Shown here: in pieces, positions 55,938 through 64,000 of the stretch
Numbering within the stretch: position 1 is the first letter of the stretch
How the letters are laid out: every line of letters begins with the position of its first letter
From: DATFVB01 sp963714035
Lineage (GTDB): Bacteria > Acidobacteriota > Thermoanaerobaculia > UBA5066 > DATFVB01
NCBI GenBank assembly: GCA_963714035.1
Contig: OY970224.1
Location: forward strand, 310,001-374,000
Direction of reading: 5' to 3'
Length of the DNA stretch: 64,000 nt
Program-made: the position numbers and the translations under genes
The notes under the pieces: model-generated
Databases searched by the model: none
What the model was told of the DNA's origin: nothing
What the model saw: the letters and a program-made list of their open reading frames with translations, nothing else

Positions 55938-58049
55938 ATGAGCGCAACCCGGGCGCTTCGGCGGAGACCGGCCTTCGCCGTGCTCGTGATCCTCGGATCG
56001 GCCCTGTGCGGCGTCGTCCCCGCCGCGCGGGCGGCGTCGTCCCTGACGATCCGAAGCGCGGCCGGGCTCGAGGCGAGCGTGTCGGCCGACGGAACCTGGG
56101 AGCTGACCGGCGGAGCGAAGCGGTGGAAGTTCCGGGGCGACCTGCCGGTGCGCCCCGGGGGCATCGTCTCGGCATCGGGCAGCGACGCGCTTGGGCCCTA
56201 CCGCGAAGCGGCGTTCTCGCGCGCCGGAACGGGGGAGAGGCGCTCGGCGATCCGGCTCTACGAGAAGGTCCCGGCCGCGATGTTCGTCACGGAGTTCGAG
56301 GCCGACGGCGCCAACGCCGAGCCCTTCCCCACGTTTCGCGCGCTTCCGCGGGTTCCTTACCACCTCTCCTACGACGGGGCTTTCTTTCCCTACAGCTTCG
56401 CGAAGCTCGGCGCGGACGCTCCGTGGATCTTCTTCGATGGCGATCGCGACACCTTCGTCCTCTCGGCGGCGTCGCATTTCGCGCTCGCCCGGTCCCGCCG
56501 CGTCGGGGACGAGGTCGAGTGCGGCATCGATCCGGCGATCCGGGAGATCCCGCGCGGCTACGAGCAGCGGACCCTCCTCTGGTTCGGCACGGGAATCGGC
56601 GCGACGCTGGAAGCCTGGGGAGGCGGTCTGACGGCATTGTCGGGCAAGCCCCGCGTGGCCGCCGACGACGGGCCGGACCTCGCGCTCTTCGGATACTGGA
56701 CCGACAACGGAGCGGGCTACTACTACAAGTCGCTCCCCGGAAAGACGGCGGAGGAGACGCTCCTCGCGGTCGCCGCCCGCTTCCGCGAGGAGAAGATCCC
56801 GATCGGCTATTTCCAGCTCGACAGCTGGTGGTACCCGAAGGGAAACGACGGAGGCTTCCTCGAATATCGGGCGGCGGGACCGCCGATCTTCCGGTCCGAT
56901 CTCGCGTCGTTCCGGAAGGAGATCGGCGTCCCGCTCGTCGTGCACGGCCGCTGGCTCTCGCGCGACAGCCCGATCCGCGAAGAGTGGAAGACCTCCGACC
57001 GGGTCGTCGTCGATCCGGGCTGGTGGGTGAAGGTCGCGGGCGAGCTCTCGGCGTCGGGAGTGGCGACGTTCGAGCAGGACTGGCTCGGCGTCCGGGCGCT
57101 TCCGCTGCGGAACATCGCCGACCCGGAGGCTTTCCTCGGGAACATGGCGAAGGCGTTCGCCGGGCGTTCCACGCGCATCCAGTACTGCATGGCCTTCCCC
57201 GGCGACCTCCTCCAGAGCACGCTCTATCCGAACGTCACGACCTGTCGCGTGAGCGGTGACCGGTTCGAGCGGTCGAAGTGGGCGGCGTTCCTGCACGGCT
57301 CGCTCCTCGCCGACGCGGTGGGGCTCCGCCCCTGGGCGGACGTCTTCCGGAGCGGCGAGCCGGAGAACCTGCTTCTCGCGCTCCTCTCGTCGGGAGTCGT
57401 CGGCATCGGGGACGCGCTCGGCGAGGAGAACCCCGGGATGTGCCGCCTCGCCGCGCGCGCGGACGCCGTGCTGGTAAAAGCCGATCGGCCGATCGTCCCG
57501 ACCGACGCGACGCTGATTCGCGAGGCGAAGGGAGAGGCCGGCCCGCTGGTCTCGAGCACGACCTCCGATTTCGGCTCCTGGAAGGCCGTCTACGTTTTCG
57601 CGACCGGGGGAGATCGCGAGGAGGCCGCATTCGCGCCGGGCGAGCTCGGCATCGCCGGACCGTCGTTCGTCTTCGACCTGCGGCACGACTCGGGTCGAGC
57701 TCTGAAGGGAAACGAGACGTACCGCGGCGGGGTCTCGGAGCCGGCCTACTGGATCGTCGTGCCGGAAGGCCCCTCGGGTGTCGCGTTCCTCGGCGACGAA
57801 GGGAAGCTCGTTCCCCTCGGGCGGCAGCGCATCGCCTCGGTCGTCGACGACGGACACCTGCGTGTCCGGGTCCTCTTCGCGCCGGGCGAGGCGACCGTCC
57901 GGCTCCACGGGTTCGCGCCGAGACGGCCGGACGTCGTCGCCGAGGCGGGAAAGACCGGACCGCTCGAATACGTGGAGAAGACGGGCGAGTTCCGTCTTCC
58001 CGTTTCCCCGGAGAACGGAGAAGCGAGGGTGTCGCTGACCGCCCGCTGA
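55938..58049 (+). CDS. secreted TIM-barrel glycoside hydrolase-like protein
   Basis: A 703-aa secreted protein: signal peptide (~1-32, FAVLVILGSALCGVVPAARA), a beta-sandwich region to ~230 and a TIM-barrel-like region containing LFGYWTDNGAGYYYKSLPG, IPIGYFQLDSWWYPKGNDGG, FRKEIGVPLVVHGRWLSRDS, GVATFEQDWLGVRAL and a late beta domain. The YWTDNGAGYYY and FQLDSWWYPKG motifs resemble GH31/GH36-type alpha-glycosidases, with Asp residues in the right places to be catalytic (D in FQLDSW and EQDW). The exact family and substrate are unknown. Confidence 0.68.
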   Translation: MSATRALRRRPAFAVLVILGSALCGVVPAARAASSLTIRSAAGLEASVSADGTWELTGGAKRWKFRGDLPVRPGGIVSASGSDALGPYREAAFSRAGTGERRSAIRLYEKVPAAMFVTEFEADGANAEPFPTFRALPRVPYHLSYDGAFFPYSFAKLGADAPWIFFDGDRDTFVLSAASHFALARSRRVGDEVECGIDPAIREIPRGYEQRTLLWFGTGIGATLEAWGGGLTALSGKPRVAADDGPDLALFGYWTDNGAGYYYKSLPGKTAEETLLAVAARFREEKIPIGYFQLDSWWYPKGNDGGFLEYRAAGPPIFRSDLASFRKEIGVPLVVHGRWLSRDSPIREEWKTSDRVVVDPGWWVKVAGELSASGVATFEQDWLGVRALPLRNIADPEAFLGNMAKAFAGRSTRIQYCMAFPGDLLQSTLYPNVTTCRVSGDRFERSKWAAFLHGSLLADAVGLRPWADVFRSGEPENLLLALLSSGVVGIGDALGEENPGMCRLAARADAVLVKADRPIVPTDATLIREAKGEAGPLVSSTTSDFGSWKAVYVFATGGDREEAAFAPGELGIAGPSFVFDLRHDSGRALKGNETYRGGVSEPAYWIVVPEGPSGVAFLGDEGKLVPLGRQRIASVVDDGHLRVRVLFAPGEATVRLHGFAPRRPDVVAEAGKTGPLEYVEKTGEFRLPVSPENGEARVSLTAR

Positions 58050-58213
58050 GAACCTCCGGGCGGCGAGGCGCCCGCTCTGGCGGTCGCCGGGCTCTCCGTA
58101 CCGCAAGCCCGCTGGAGACGAGAGCGAGGGCGAGGAACGCTCGCCTGTCTCTTTCGATCACGGGCGCACGAGCCCGGCAGCGCTTCGGTTATCGTTCGCT
58201 CGAGGAGGGACCG

Positions 58214-58465
58214 ATGAGCTGCCCGCATGTTTCCGAGATCCGCGAGGTTACCCCGTCGGCCGACGGTTGCGAAGAGTGCCTGAAAATGGGCGCGACCTGG
58301 GTGCATCTGAGGCTCTGCCTCTCCTGCGGCCACGTCGGCTGCTGCGACAACTCGCCGAACCGTCACGCGACGAAGCACTTTCACCATTCGCATCACCCGA
58401 TCATCCGGTCCTTCGAACCGGGAGAGGACTGGCGATGGTGCTACGTGGACGAGATGGAGGTCTGA
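58214..58465 (+). CDS. UBP-type zinc finger protein
   Basis: An 83-aa protein that is almost entirely a ZnF-UBP domain: CPHV, GCEECLKMGATWVHLRLCLSCGHVGCCDNSPNRHATKHFHHSHHP and EPGEDWRWCYVDEMEV, with all expected Cys/His ligands. In eukaryotes the fold binds ubiquitin tails; bacterial members are often encoded alone or fused to redox enzymes and have no defined role. GAGGAGGG precedes ATG 58214. It lies between a secreted hydrolase and a hypothetical secreted protein. Confidence 0.92.
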   Translation: MSCPHVSEIREVTPSADGCEECLKMGATWVHLRLCLSCGHVGCCDNSPNRHATKHFHHSHHPIIRSFEPGEDWRWCYVDEMEV

Positions 58466-58488
58466 CGCCGGAGTGCTTCGCGCCGGCG

Positions 58489-58494
58489 TACAAT
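58489..58494 (+). promoter_or_regulatory. -10 box (TACAAT) before the gene at 58503
   Basis: TACAAT ends 8 nt before ATG 58503 with no ribosome site between, the same layout as before hutU and the flippase gene. Confidence 0.45.
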
Positions 58495-58502
58495 TCCGGG
58501 AA

Positions 58503-59126
58503 ATGATCCGAAAGTCGATGCTGTTCGTCGCGGCCCTCGCCGCCGCGTCGGCGTCCGCCAGGGGGCCGGGCGGGGCGGAGCCGTCGCGCGCGCCCGAAAA
58601 AGGCTGCGCCTGGGAACGGGCCGCGGACGCCGGGGTCGGCCTCCGGGCGTGGGTCCAGCGCTGCGATTTCGGCTTCCGGAGAATCGACTTCCTTTTTTCG
58701 AAAGGCGCGCTCGCGGTCCGGTATTCGGACGGCGGCGAAATTTATCCGGTCGTCGACGTCTTCCCGCTCGCGGCCGGAGAGAATTCCGAATCGGGCGCGA
58801 AGCGCCTGTTCCGGGAAAAAACCGATCAGGCTCTGGCCGCGCGCTGCGTGCTGGCCCCGTACCGCGACGAGTTCTCGAAAGCGCCTGCGGGCGTCGAGCG
58901 ATACACGTTCGTCCCCGACAAGGCCTACGAGGCGGAGCTCCGGGCGAAGGGGGAGCCGGACGGCGTTCCCGATCCGCCGTGCGGCGACTGGGGCGAGTCG
59001 CCCGACGGAGTCGGCTACTGGGAAGCCCAGCCGGGTCGGAACCCGAGAAAGATCCTCTTCGTCCAGGTGGGCCAGGACACTCCTCTCTTCGACGAGCGGA
59101 CGCTCGAGCTCCTTCCGGCGAAATAG
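58503..59126 (+). CDS. secreted hypothetical protein
   Basis: A 207-aa protein with a signal peptide (~1-20, RKSMLFVAALAAASASA). The mature part has EKGCAWERAADAGVGLRAWVQRCDFGFRRIDFLF, RYSDGGEIYPVVDVFPL, YTFVPDKAYEAELRAKG and PCGDWGESPDGVGYWE. I do not recognise a family; the Cys pattern suggests periplasmic disulfides. It has its own leaderless-type promoter. Confidence 0.7.
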   Translation: MIRKSMLFVAALAAASASARGPGGAEPSRAPEKGCAWERAADAGVGLRAWVQRCDFGFRRIDFLFSKGALAVRYSDGGEIYPVVDVFPLAAGENSESGAKRLFREKTDQALAARCVLAPYRDEFSKAPAGVERYTFVPDKAYEAELRAKGEPDGVPDPPCGDWGESPDGVGYWEAQPGRNPRKILFVQVGQDTPLFDERTLELLPAK

Positions 59127-59285
59127 GGCGAATTCGGGGCGAACCGGCAATCCGCGCGTTGCCCGCGAGGTCGCCCGGTGGTACCGTTTCCGTGGAATCG
59201 AGGCACGACTGAGCCGGTTCGGATCGCCGGGCCGCCCCAGCGGTTCCTCGAAGGGCAGGTCTTTTTTCGAACACGGAGGCGCCCG

Positions 59286-60968
59286 ATGAAGAACCGTCGA
59301 AGCCTTTCGCTCCTTCTCCTTTTCCTGGCGGCGGCCGCCGCCCCGACGCGGCCGGCCGGAGCCCAGCCGGCTTCCTATCCCGCGGAAGGACAGGGGCTGC
59401 CGTCGCCGCTTCCTCTCTTTCCGGCGGACAACTGGTGGAACACCGACGTGAGCGCGGCGCCGGTCGACGCGAATTCGGCGAGCTACATCCAGTTCGTCAA
59501 CTCTCCCTATGGATCGCCTCGAAAGCTCCATCCCGACTTCGGGGGACAGGTCTCGTCGGGGTCCACCGACGTCTACGGCTTTCCGTTCGCGGTCGTGCTC
59601 GGTTCGCAGCCGAAGCTGAACGTCACGTTCGACCTCTATCCGGACGAAAGCGACGGCGTCGGCCAGGCCTTCTATCCGATTCCCGTGGAAGCGGAGACGC
59701 AGCCGTACTGGATCGAGGGTGGACCGGCGGGCGACGTCGACCTGCGCGACTCGCAGGATCGGCACCTCCTGATCGTCGATCGCGACAATCGCTATCTCTA
59801 CGAGCTCTACAACGTCTGGTTCGACCCGGCGCACAACCAGTGGCACGCCGGGTCGGGAGCGTTCTGGGACATGAAGACCGATGCCACGCGCCCCGTCGGG
59901 TGGACCTCGGCCGACGCCGCGGGACTCCAGATGCTGCCGGGCCTCGTCCGCTACGACGAGGCCTACGACGCCTACGGAACGAACCTTCCGGAGATCGGGC
60001 ACGCGTTCCGGGTGACGGTTCGCTCGACGAACGGGTACGTCTGGCCGGCTTCGCACGCGGCAGGGTCGACGTCGGGAGCGCTTCCCATGGGCGCGCGGCT
60101 CCGTCTGAAGGCCTCGACCGCGCTGCCGGCGGGGGCCGACGCGGGATTTACCCGGATATTCGCCGCGATGAAGAAGTACGGCTTGATCGTCGCGGACAAC
60201 GGATCGGACATGTACGTCTCGGGCACCTACGACGTGAACTGGAACAACGACGTTCTCAATCCTCTGTTCGCGGCGCTCACCGCGAGCGACTTCGAGGTCG
60301 TGCAGCTCGGCTGGAAACCCCCCTCGGGGTCGGCGGCGCTCTCCTCGGTGGGGGTCGCTCCGTCGACCGTCGCGGGCGGGAGCTCCGCGACCGGAACCGC
60401 CACCCTCACGGCGCCGGCCCCGGCCGGAGGCGCCGCCGTGATGCTCTCGACCGACAACGGTGTGGCGACCACTCTTCCTTCCGTGACGATCGGCGCCGGC
60501 GCCACCTCGGCGACGTTCACCGTCGCGACTTCCGCCGTCTCGAGCACGGTCGTCGTCCACGTTTCCGCTTCGTACGGAGGGGTCGCGAAATCGGCGACGC
60601 TCACGGTCACGCCGCCCCCGGCCGCGGCGCTTTCCTCGGTGACGCTGAATCCCGCCGCCGTTCCCGGCGGAGGCGCTTCGATCGGGACGGTGACGCTGAC
60701 CGCGCCCGCGCCGTCCGGCGGAGCGGCGGTGACGCTCAAGAGCGGAAATCCGTCGGCCGCGACGGTGCCGCCCGGGATGACGGTCGCCGCGGGAAAGACC
60801 TCCGGCACGTTCACGGTGAACGCCTCGAAGTCCACCCGGAACACCTCCTGCGTGATCTCGGCGACTTACCTCGGCGTGACGAAATCGGCGACGCTCTCGA
60901 TCCGCAAGGGAAAGACGGTGGTCGCCTTAGTCGACCCGGGGCCGGTCGTCGTGGAAGGGCATCGGTAA
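59286..60968 (+). CDS. secreted protein with C-terminal Ig-like repeats
   Basis: A 560-aa secreted protein: signal peptide (~1-26), an N-terminal domain to ~345 (LPLFPADNWWNTDVSAAPVD, SYIQFVNSPYGSPRKLHPDFGG, HLLIVDRDNRYLYELYNVWFD, RYDEAYDAYGTNLPEIGHAFRVTV, VWPASHAAGS) and two Ser/Thr/Ala-rich Ig-like repeats (~352-440 and 445-535, each opening SSVG/SSVT and including GTATLTAPAPAGGAAVML or GTVTLTAPAPSGGAAVTL). The N-terminal domain recurs in secreted proteins of unknown enzymatic role. GGAGG precedes ATG 59286. Confidence 0.75.
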   Translation: MKNRRSLSLLLLFLAAAAAPTRPAGAQPASYPAEGQGLPSPLPLFPADNWWNTDVSAAPVDANSASYIQFVNSPYGSPRKLHPDFGGQVSSGSTDVYGFPFAVVLGSQPKLNVTFDLYPDESDGVGQAFYPIPVEAETQPYWIEGGPAGDVDLRDSQDRHLLIVDRDNRYLYELYNVWFDPAHNQWHAGSGAFWDMKTDATRPVGWTSADAAGLQMLPGLVRYDEAYDAYGTNLPEIGHAFRVTVRSTNGYVWPASHAAGSTSGALPMGARLRLKASTALPAGADAGFTRIFAAMKKYGLIVADNGSDMYVSGTYDVNWNNDVLNPLFAALTASDFEVVQLGWKPPSGSAALSSVGVAPSTVAGGSSATGTATLTAPAPAGGAAVMLSTDNGVATTLPSVTIGAGATSATFTVATSAVSSTVVVHVSASYGGVAKSATLTVTPPPAAALSSVTLNPAAVPGGGASIGTVTLTAPAPSGGAAVTLKSGNPSAATVPPGMTVAAGKTSGTFTVNASKSTRNTSCVISATYLGVTKSATLSIRKGKTVVALVDPGPVVVEGHR

Positions 60969-61442
60969 CGACCTCTCCACGCGTCGGGCGGCGAGCCGAG
61001 GGCCCTTTCGTCCGCTTCCCGATCAAACGTTGAAGAGCGGCGAGACGGGTCGGAAGACGCGCGCGGGTGGCCGGCTGGCGGGCGAGGCGTACCGAGAGCG
61101 TACGTGAGTGCCCCGGAACGGGAATAGCGATATCGGCGTTCGGAGCGCCGCAGGGTCAGCGGCAAGGCGACGCGGCGAAGGCGATGCGGTTGCGATCGTC
61201 TAGCCGCGGCAACGCCGCCGATGGCCCTGCGCCGCCCGAACCCGAAGGGCGCCGGCGCATTGCGGACGATCTCTGCGTCGCGCCCCGGGCCCGATGCACA
61301 ACGGCATCTGCTCCCGGTGCGCGACATTGAGCTCCTCCGCAAGCCGCCGGCGCGCCGCTACCGTTATTCCCGTTCCGGGGCACTGGCCCGACGGCCGGTC
61401 GGCCGCGTCGCGTATAACGACCCGTCTCGCCGCTCTTGCTAA
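60969..61442. repeat. 474-bp convergent gap with a large inverted repeat
   Basis: Both ends carry AGAGCGGCGAGACGGGTCG (near 61034 forward, near 61436 reversed) and, further in, GTGCCCCGGAACGGGAATA (61108-61126 forward, 61363-61381 reversed). The segments between the matching blocks differ. The left arm also has the GGCGTACCGAGAGCGTACGT unit shared with R2. No gene is present. Confidence 0.7.
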
Positions 61443-61865
61443 CTAGAAGGGGACGTCGTCGTCTTCGTCAGGAACACCCGTCGGCGCCACGGCGTGCGGG
61501 AACTCGGCGCCGCCTCGAGCGGCCCCTTCGACTCGCGGCGAGAGCATCAGGACGTTGTTCGCCTTGATTTCGGTCTTGTACCGCTTCTGCCCGTTCTGGT
61601 CGTCCCAGGATCGCGTCTGGAGGCTCCCCTCGACGTAGACCATCTTCCCCTTGTGGAGGTATTCGCCGCAGATCTGGGCGAGCTTGTCCCAAGCGACGAT
61701 CGAATGCCATTCGGTTCTCTCCTGGCGTTCCCCCGTCGACCGGTCTTTCCACGTTTCGGTCGTCGCGAGGCGAAATTTCGCGAGCGCGGTCCCGCCCTGG
61801 GTCGTCGACACCTCCGGGTCCGCTCCGAGATGCCCGATGAGAATCACTTTGTTGACGCTGGCCAT
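61443..61865 (-). CDS. ssb: single-stranded DNA-binding protein
   Basis: A 140-aa SSB with an OB fold (VNKVILIGHLGADPEVSTTQGG, KFRLATTETWKDRSTGERQERTEWHSIVAWDKLAQICGEYLHKGKMVYVEGSLQTRSW) and the acidic DDDVPF C-terminal tip that recruits repair and replication partners. AAAGGAGG precedes ATG 61865. It is encoded alone; the 211 bp to the divergent flippase gene contain a GAGTCG-type repeat near 61940. Confidence 0.97.
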   Translation of the reverse strand: MASVNKVILIGHLGADPEVSTTQGGTALAKFRLATTETWKDRSTGERQERTEWHSIVAWDKLAQICGEYLHKGKMVYVEGSLQTRSWDDQNGQKRYKTEIKANNVLMLSPRVEGAARGGAEFPHAVAPTGVPDEDDDVPF

Positions 61866-62062
61866 GTCTTCCTCCTTTTCGAATGTCGGTCTCGCGGATA
61901 CTACACCCGGGCGGCGGCGGGGAGGCCGCCGGTTCCGGGCCGCGAGTCGAGAGTCCGAGAGGCGCGGGAATCGAGGCCTCGATGGCCGCCATCGTCTCCG
62001 GCCTTCCGACGTTCGACGGGCGGACTTCTGACGTTCGTCGCTGTTCGCCGCGCGGCGAACGG

Positions 62063-62068
62063 TACAAT
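62063..62068 (+). promoter_or_regulatory. -10 box (TACAAT) before the flippase gene
   Basis: TACAAT ends 8 nt before the GTG start at 62077. Confidence 0.45.
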
Positions 62069-62076
62069 TCGGAGCA

Positions 62077-63624
62077 GTGAAGTCGCCGCTCAGGACGCTT
62101 TCCCGGGAGACGGCGATCTACGGCGTCTCGACGGTCGTCGGGCGGTTCCTGAACTTTCTCCTCGTCCCGTTCTACGTCAACGTCCTGCGGTCGCGGGCCG
62201 AGTACGGATTCACGAGCTCCCTCTACGCTTACCTCGCCTTTCTCTCGGTCGTCTTTCCCCTCGGGCTCGAAGGCGCGTATTTCCGCTACGCCGCGCGCGC
62301 GGAGGGGTCGCCCGAAGACCCCGAGACGGAGCGGCGGCTGTTTTCGACGCCGTTCTGGCTGATCGCCGCGCTCGGCCTCGTGTTCGCGGGGGCCCTCTGG
62401 GCCGCGGGACCGGCTCTCGTCGGACCGCTCTTTGCGGACCCGGCTCACGACGTGCGGTCGGCGTATCCCCTCCTTCTCTCGATTCTCCAGCTCGGCGCGG
62501 CGATCCTGTTCTTCGACGCCCTCGCGGTGCTGCCCTTCGCCGCGCTTCGGCTCGAGCACCGCGCGAAGACGTTCGCGGCGATCCGGATCGGCAACATCGT
62601 CCTGACGCTCGCGCTCAATTTCCTCTTCCTCCTGAAGCTTCGCTGGGGCGTCGTCGGGATCTTCCGAGCGAACGCGCTGGCCTCCGCCGCCACGTTCGTC
62701 GCGGTCCTTCCCGCGGTCTCCGGGCGTCTCGCGGCGCGGTTCGATCGGGGCGTGCTTGCGAAGATGCTCCCGTTCGGTCTGGCGAACGTTCCCGCCTATC
62801 TCGGGGCGATGATGGTGCAGGTGATCGATCGCCCGATCGTCCAGCGCCTGCGGGGGTTCTCGGAGCTCGGCGTCTACCAGGCGAACTACCGGATGGGGTT
62901 CGCGATGATGGTCCTCGTCTCCGTGTTCGACTACGCGTGGCGGCCGTTCTTCCTTCGCCAGTACGCCACGGAGGGGGACCGGTCGAAGGCGCTCCTCGCG
63001 CGCGTGATGACGTACACCGCGGCGCTTTCTCTCTTCGCGTTCCTCGTGCTCGCGTTCTTCCTGCCGCGTCTCGTCGCGATCCCGATTCCCGGCATCGGCC
63101 GGTCGCTCCTGCGGCGGGACTATCTCGCGGGAACGGGCGTCATCCCGGTGGTTCTGTTCGCGTACGTCTTCCAGATGTTCGCGACGAATTTCATCGCGGG
63201 GATCTACATCCGCGAGAAGACGAGCCGCCTCCCCGTCGTGACCGGGCTCGGCGCGCTCGTCAACGTCGCCGCGAACCTGTGGTGGGTGCCGCTCTTCGGA
63301 ATCCTCGGGGCGGCGTATGCGACGCTCGCCGCCTACGTCGTCATGGCGGCCGCGATGTTCTTCTTCTCGCAGCGCGCCTTCCCCATCCGCTACGAGTGGG
63401 GAAGGCTCGGTCGGCTCGCGCTCGTGACGGCCGGCGTCTACGCGGCGGGGAAGTTGAGCGGGAGCGCCGCGATCGAGGCTCTCCTGATCGTCGGAGCGTT
63501 CCTCCTGCTCCGGCTGGGAGCGTTCTTCACGGCGGAGGAGATCGAGTTCTTCCGGAGGATGTTCGGACGGCGTGCGCCGGTGCCGGTCGAAGGTCCGATC
63601 ATCGGGGAAGAAAAGGACCGGTAG
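62077..63624 (+). CDS. polysaccharide flippase (Wzx/MurJ-like, MOP superfamily)
   Basis: A 515-aa inner-membrane protein with about 12-14 hydrophobic helices. The N-terminal pattern RETAIYGVSTVVGRFLNFLLVPFYVNVL and AEYGFTSSLYAYLAFLSVVFPLGLEGAYFRYAARAE match Wzx-type polysaccharide flippases, as do GVYQANYRMGFAMMVL and the paired C-terminal helices. It would move lipid-linked sugars across the inner membrane. GTG 62077 has no Shine-Dalgarno. No glycosyltransferase genes are adjacent in the window. Confidence 0.87.
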   Translation: MKSPLRTLSRETAIYGVSTVVGRFLNFLLVPFYVNVLRSRAEYGFTSSLYAYLAFLSVVFPLGLEGAYFRYAARAEGSPEDPETERRLFSTPFWLIAALGLVFAGALWAAGPALVGPLFADPAHDVRSAYPLLLSILQLGAAILFFDALAVLPFAALRLEHRAKTFAAIRIGNIVLTLALNFLFLLKLRWGVVGIFRANALASAATFVAVLPAVSGRLAARFDRGVLAKMLPFGLANVPAYLGAMMVQVIDRPIVQRLRGFSELGVYQANYRMGFAMMVLVSVFDYAWRPFFLRQYATEGDRSKALLARVMTYTAALSLFAFLVLAFFLPRLVAIPIPGIGRSLLRRDYLAGTGVIPVVLFAYVFQMFATNFIAGIYIREKTSRLPVVTGLGALVNVAANLWWVPLFGILGAAYATLAAYVVMAAAMFFFSQRAFPIRYEWGRLGRLALVTAGVYAAGKLSGSAAIEALLIVGAFLLLRLGAFFTAEEIEFFRRMFGRRAPVPVEGPIIGEEKDR

Positions 63625-63732
63625 AGACGGTCACGAGTCGATCGGTCAGCCGTCGAAAGTCGGGGCCCGCGGCGACCGCGTCCCTCGGCATCCGGGTTCG
63701 GGACTTTCGACCGGCGACGTTCGACTCGCGAC
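63625..63732. repeat. R3 GAGTCG-type intergenic repeat
   Basis: Contains GGTCACGAGTCGATCGGTCAGC and GACTTTCGACCGGCGACGTT, inverse or direct relatives of words at 32225-32262, 42955-43015 and about 61940. No gene. Confidence 0.4.
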
Positions 63733-64000
63733 TTAAAGCCGATAGGTCTCCGGCGCCTTCGGGTGCGCCGGCGCCGATTGGACGAGCCGGATCGGTACCG
63801 GCGTGAACGACAGGACGAAGACGGCCAGGCACACGAGCGCGAGGGCGCGCCTTTTGCCGTCGAGCCGTTCGGCGGGGTCCGCGGTCGGCGGATGGGCGAT
63901 GCCCATGAAGAGGACGACGAGCACCCACACGATCCAGCCCGGCCAGAGGAACGCGAGGCCGACGAGGCCGGCGAAGAGCAGGAAACCGACCGTTCGCTGC
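63733..64000 (-). CDS. site-2 protease family protein, C-terminal part
   Basis: The last 89 residues of a membrane protein that continues beyond the right edge. The frame reads QRTVGFLLFAGLVGLAFLWP, then IVWVLVVLFMGIAHPPTADP, LDGKRRALALVCLAVFVLSF and TPVPIRL. The GIxHPPTxDPxxxLDxKRxxL and FTPVPI pattern is typical of the C-terminus of M50-type site-2 proteases. The catalytic HExxH lies outside the window. Confidence 0.7.
   Translation of the reverse strand, partial: QRTVGFLLFAGLVGLAFLWPGWIVWVLVVLFMGIAHPPTADPAERLDGKRRALALVCLAVFVLSFTPVPIRLVQSAPAHPKAPETYRL

Noticed and set aside
61468..62559. Long frames antisense to ssb and the flippase gene
   Set aside because: Charged low-complexity products (Glu/Arg-rich) on the opposite strand of clearly real genes.
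1..64000. CRISPR arrays, transposase genes, rRNA
   Set aside because: No regularly spaced repeat-spacer array, no recognisable transposase or integrase and no rRNA segment was seen on either strand.

Overview
The window is about 69% GC. Together, a PadR regulator coupled to a duplicated-orphan (ADOP-type) MacB-like permease, a CheB-CheR-kinase fusion, two-gene LigD-type NHEJ enzymes and many secreted beta-propellers suggest an Acidobacteriota chromosome, perhaps Thermoanaerobaculia-like. This is inferred from gene families only; there is no rRNA in the window. Genes are dense, many share 1-4 bp stop/start overlaps (ATGA, GTGA, CTGA), and many starts lie 7-12 nt after a -10-like TANNNT box with no Shine-Dalgarno sequence, which suggests widespread leaderless mRNAs.

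Region 1 (1-25.5 kb) looks like an envelope and DNA stress island. After the 5' part of a TonB receptor come a DUF2231 membrane protein, topoisomerase IB, Ku, a 1514-aa CheB/CheR/PAS/histidine kinase/receiver fusion, an alpha/beta hydrolase, a DUF748 protein with a hemerythrin-like protein, an AI-2E transporter in one operon with an NHEJ ligase and polymerase, a BON lipoprotein, an AsmA-like protein, an epimerase, a tiny lmo0937-type protein, an MscS channel, two small DUF883-like/membrane proteins, a single receiver protein and an outer-membrane barrel. I find 15 sites resembling the sigma-54 promoter (TGGCACG-N4-TTGC) here, nearly all directly before these genes and several in back-to-back divergent pairs. 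I saw no comparable sites before genes in the other 39 kb. A putative small RNA or micropeptide lies between one of these promoters and a strong hairpin at 20.7 kb.

Region 2 (25.7-27.1 kb) is a small island at tRNA-Glu. A 51-bp perfect repeat of the tRNA 3' end bounds about 1.3 kb of lower-GC DNA with two genes and 11-bp-phased CGTCCACC repeats, but no integrase.

Region 3 (27.3-44.4 kb) holds four secreted beta-propeller proteins, a DUF4833 protein, tRNA-Lys, purA and a histidine-degradation group (hutH, a radical SAM/SPASM protein, hutU) followed by an overlapping NtrY-like kinase and a lipoprotein. Region 4 (44.6-64 kb) carries housekeeping genes: an Asd/USG-1-like gene with pssA, psd and a YdcH-like gene; tsaB-rimI; mutS-nagZ; a GGDEF protein; padR-ADOP; secreted enzymes; ssb; a polysaccharide flippase; and the end of a site-2 protease.

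Intergenic gaps, especially between convergent genes, carry several dispersed repeat families. One (R1) folds into a two-stem hairpin whose stems differ between copies yet stay complementary. There is no CRISPR array and no transposase gene.
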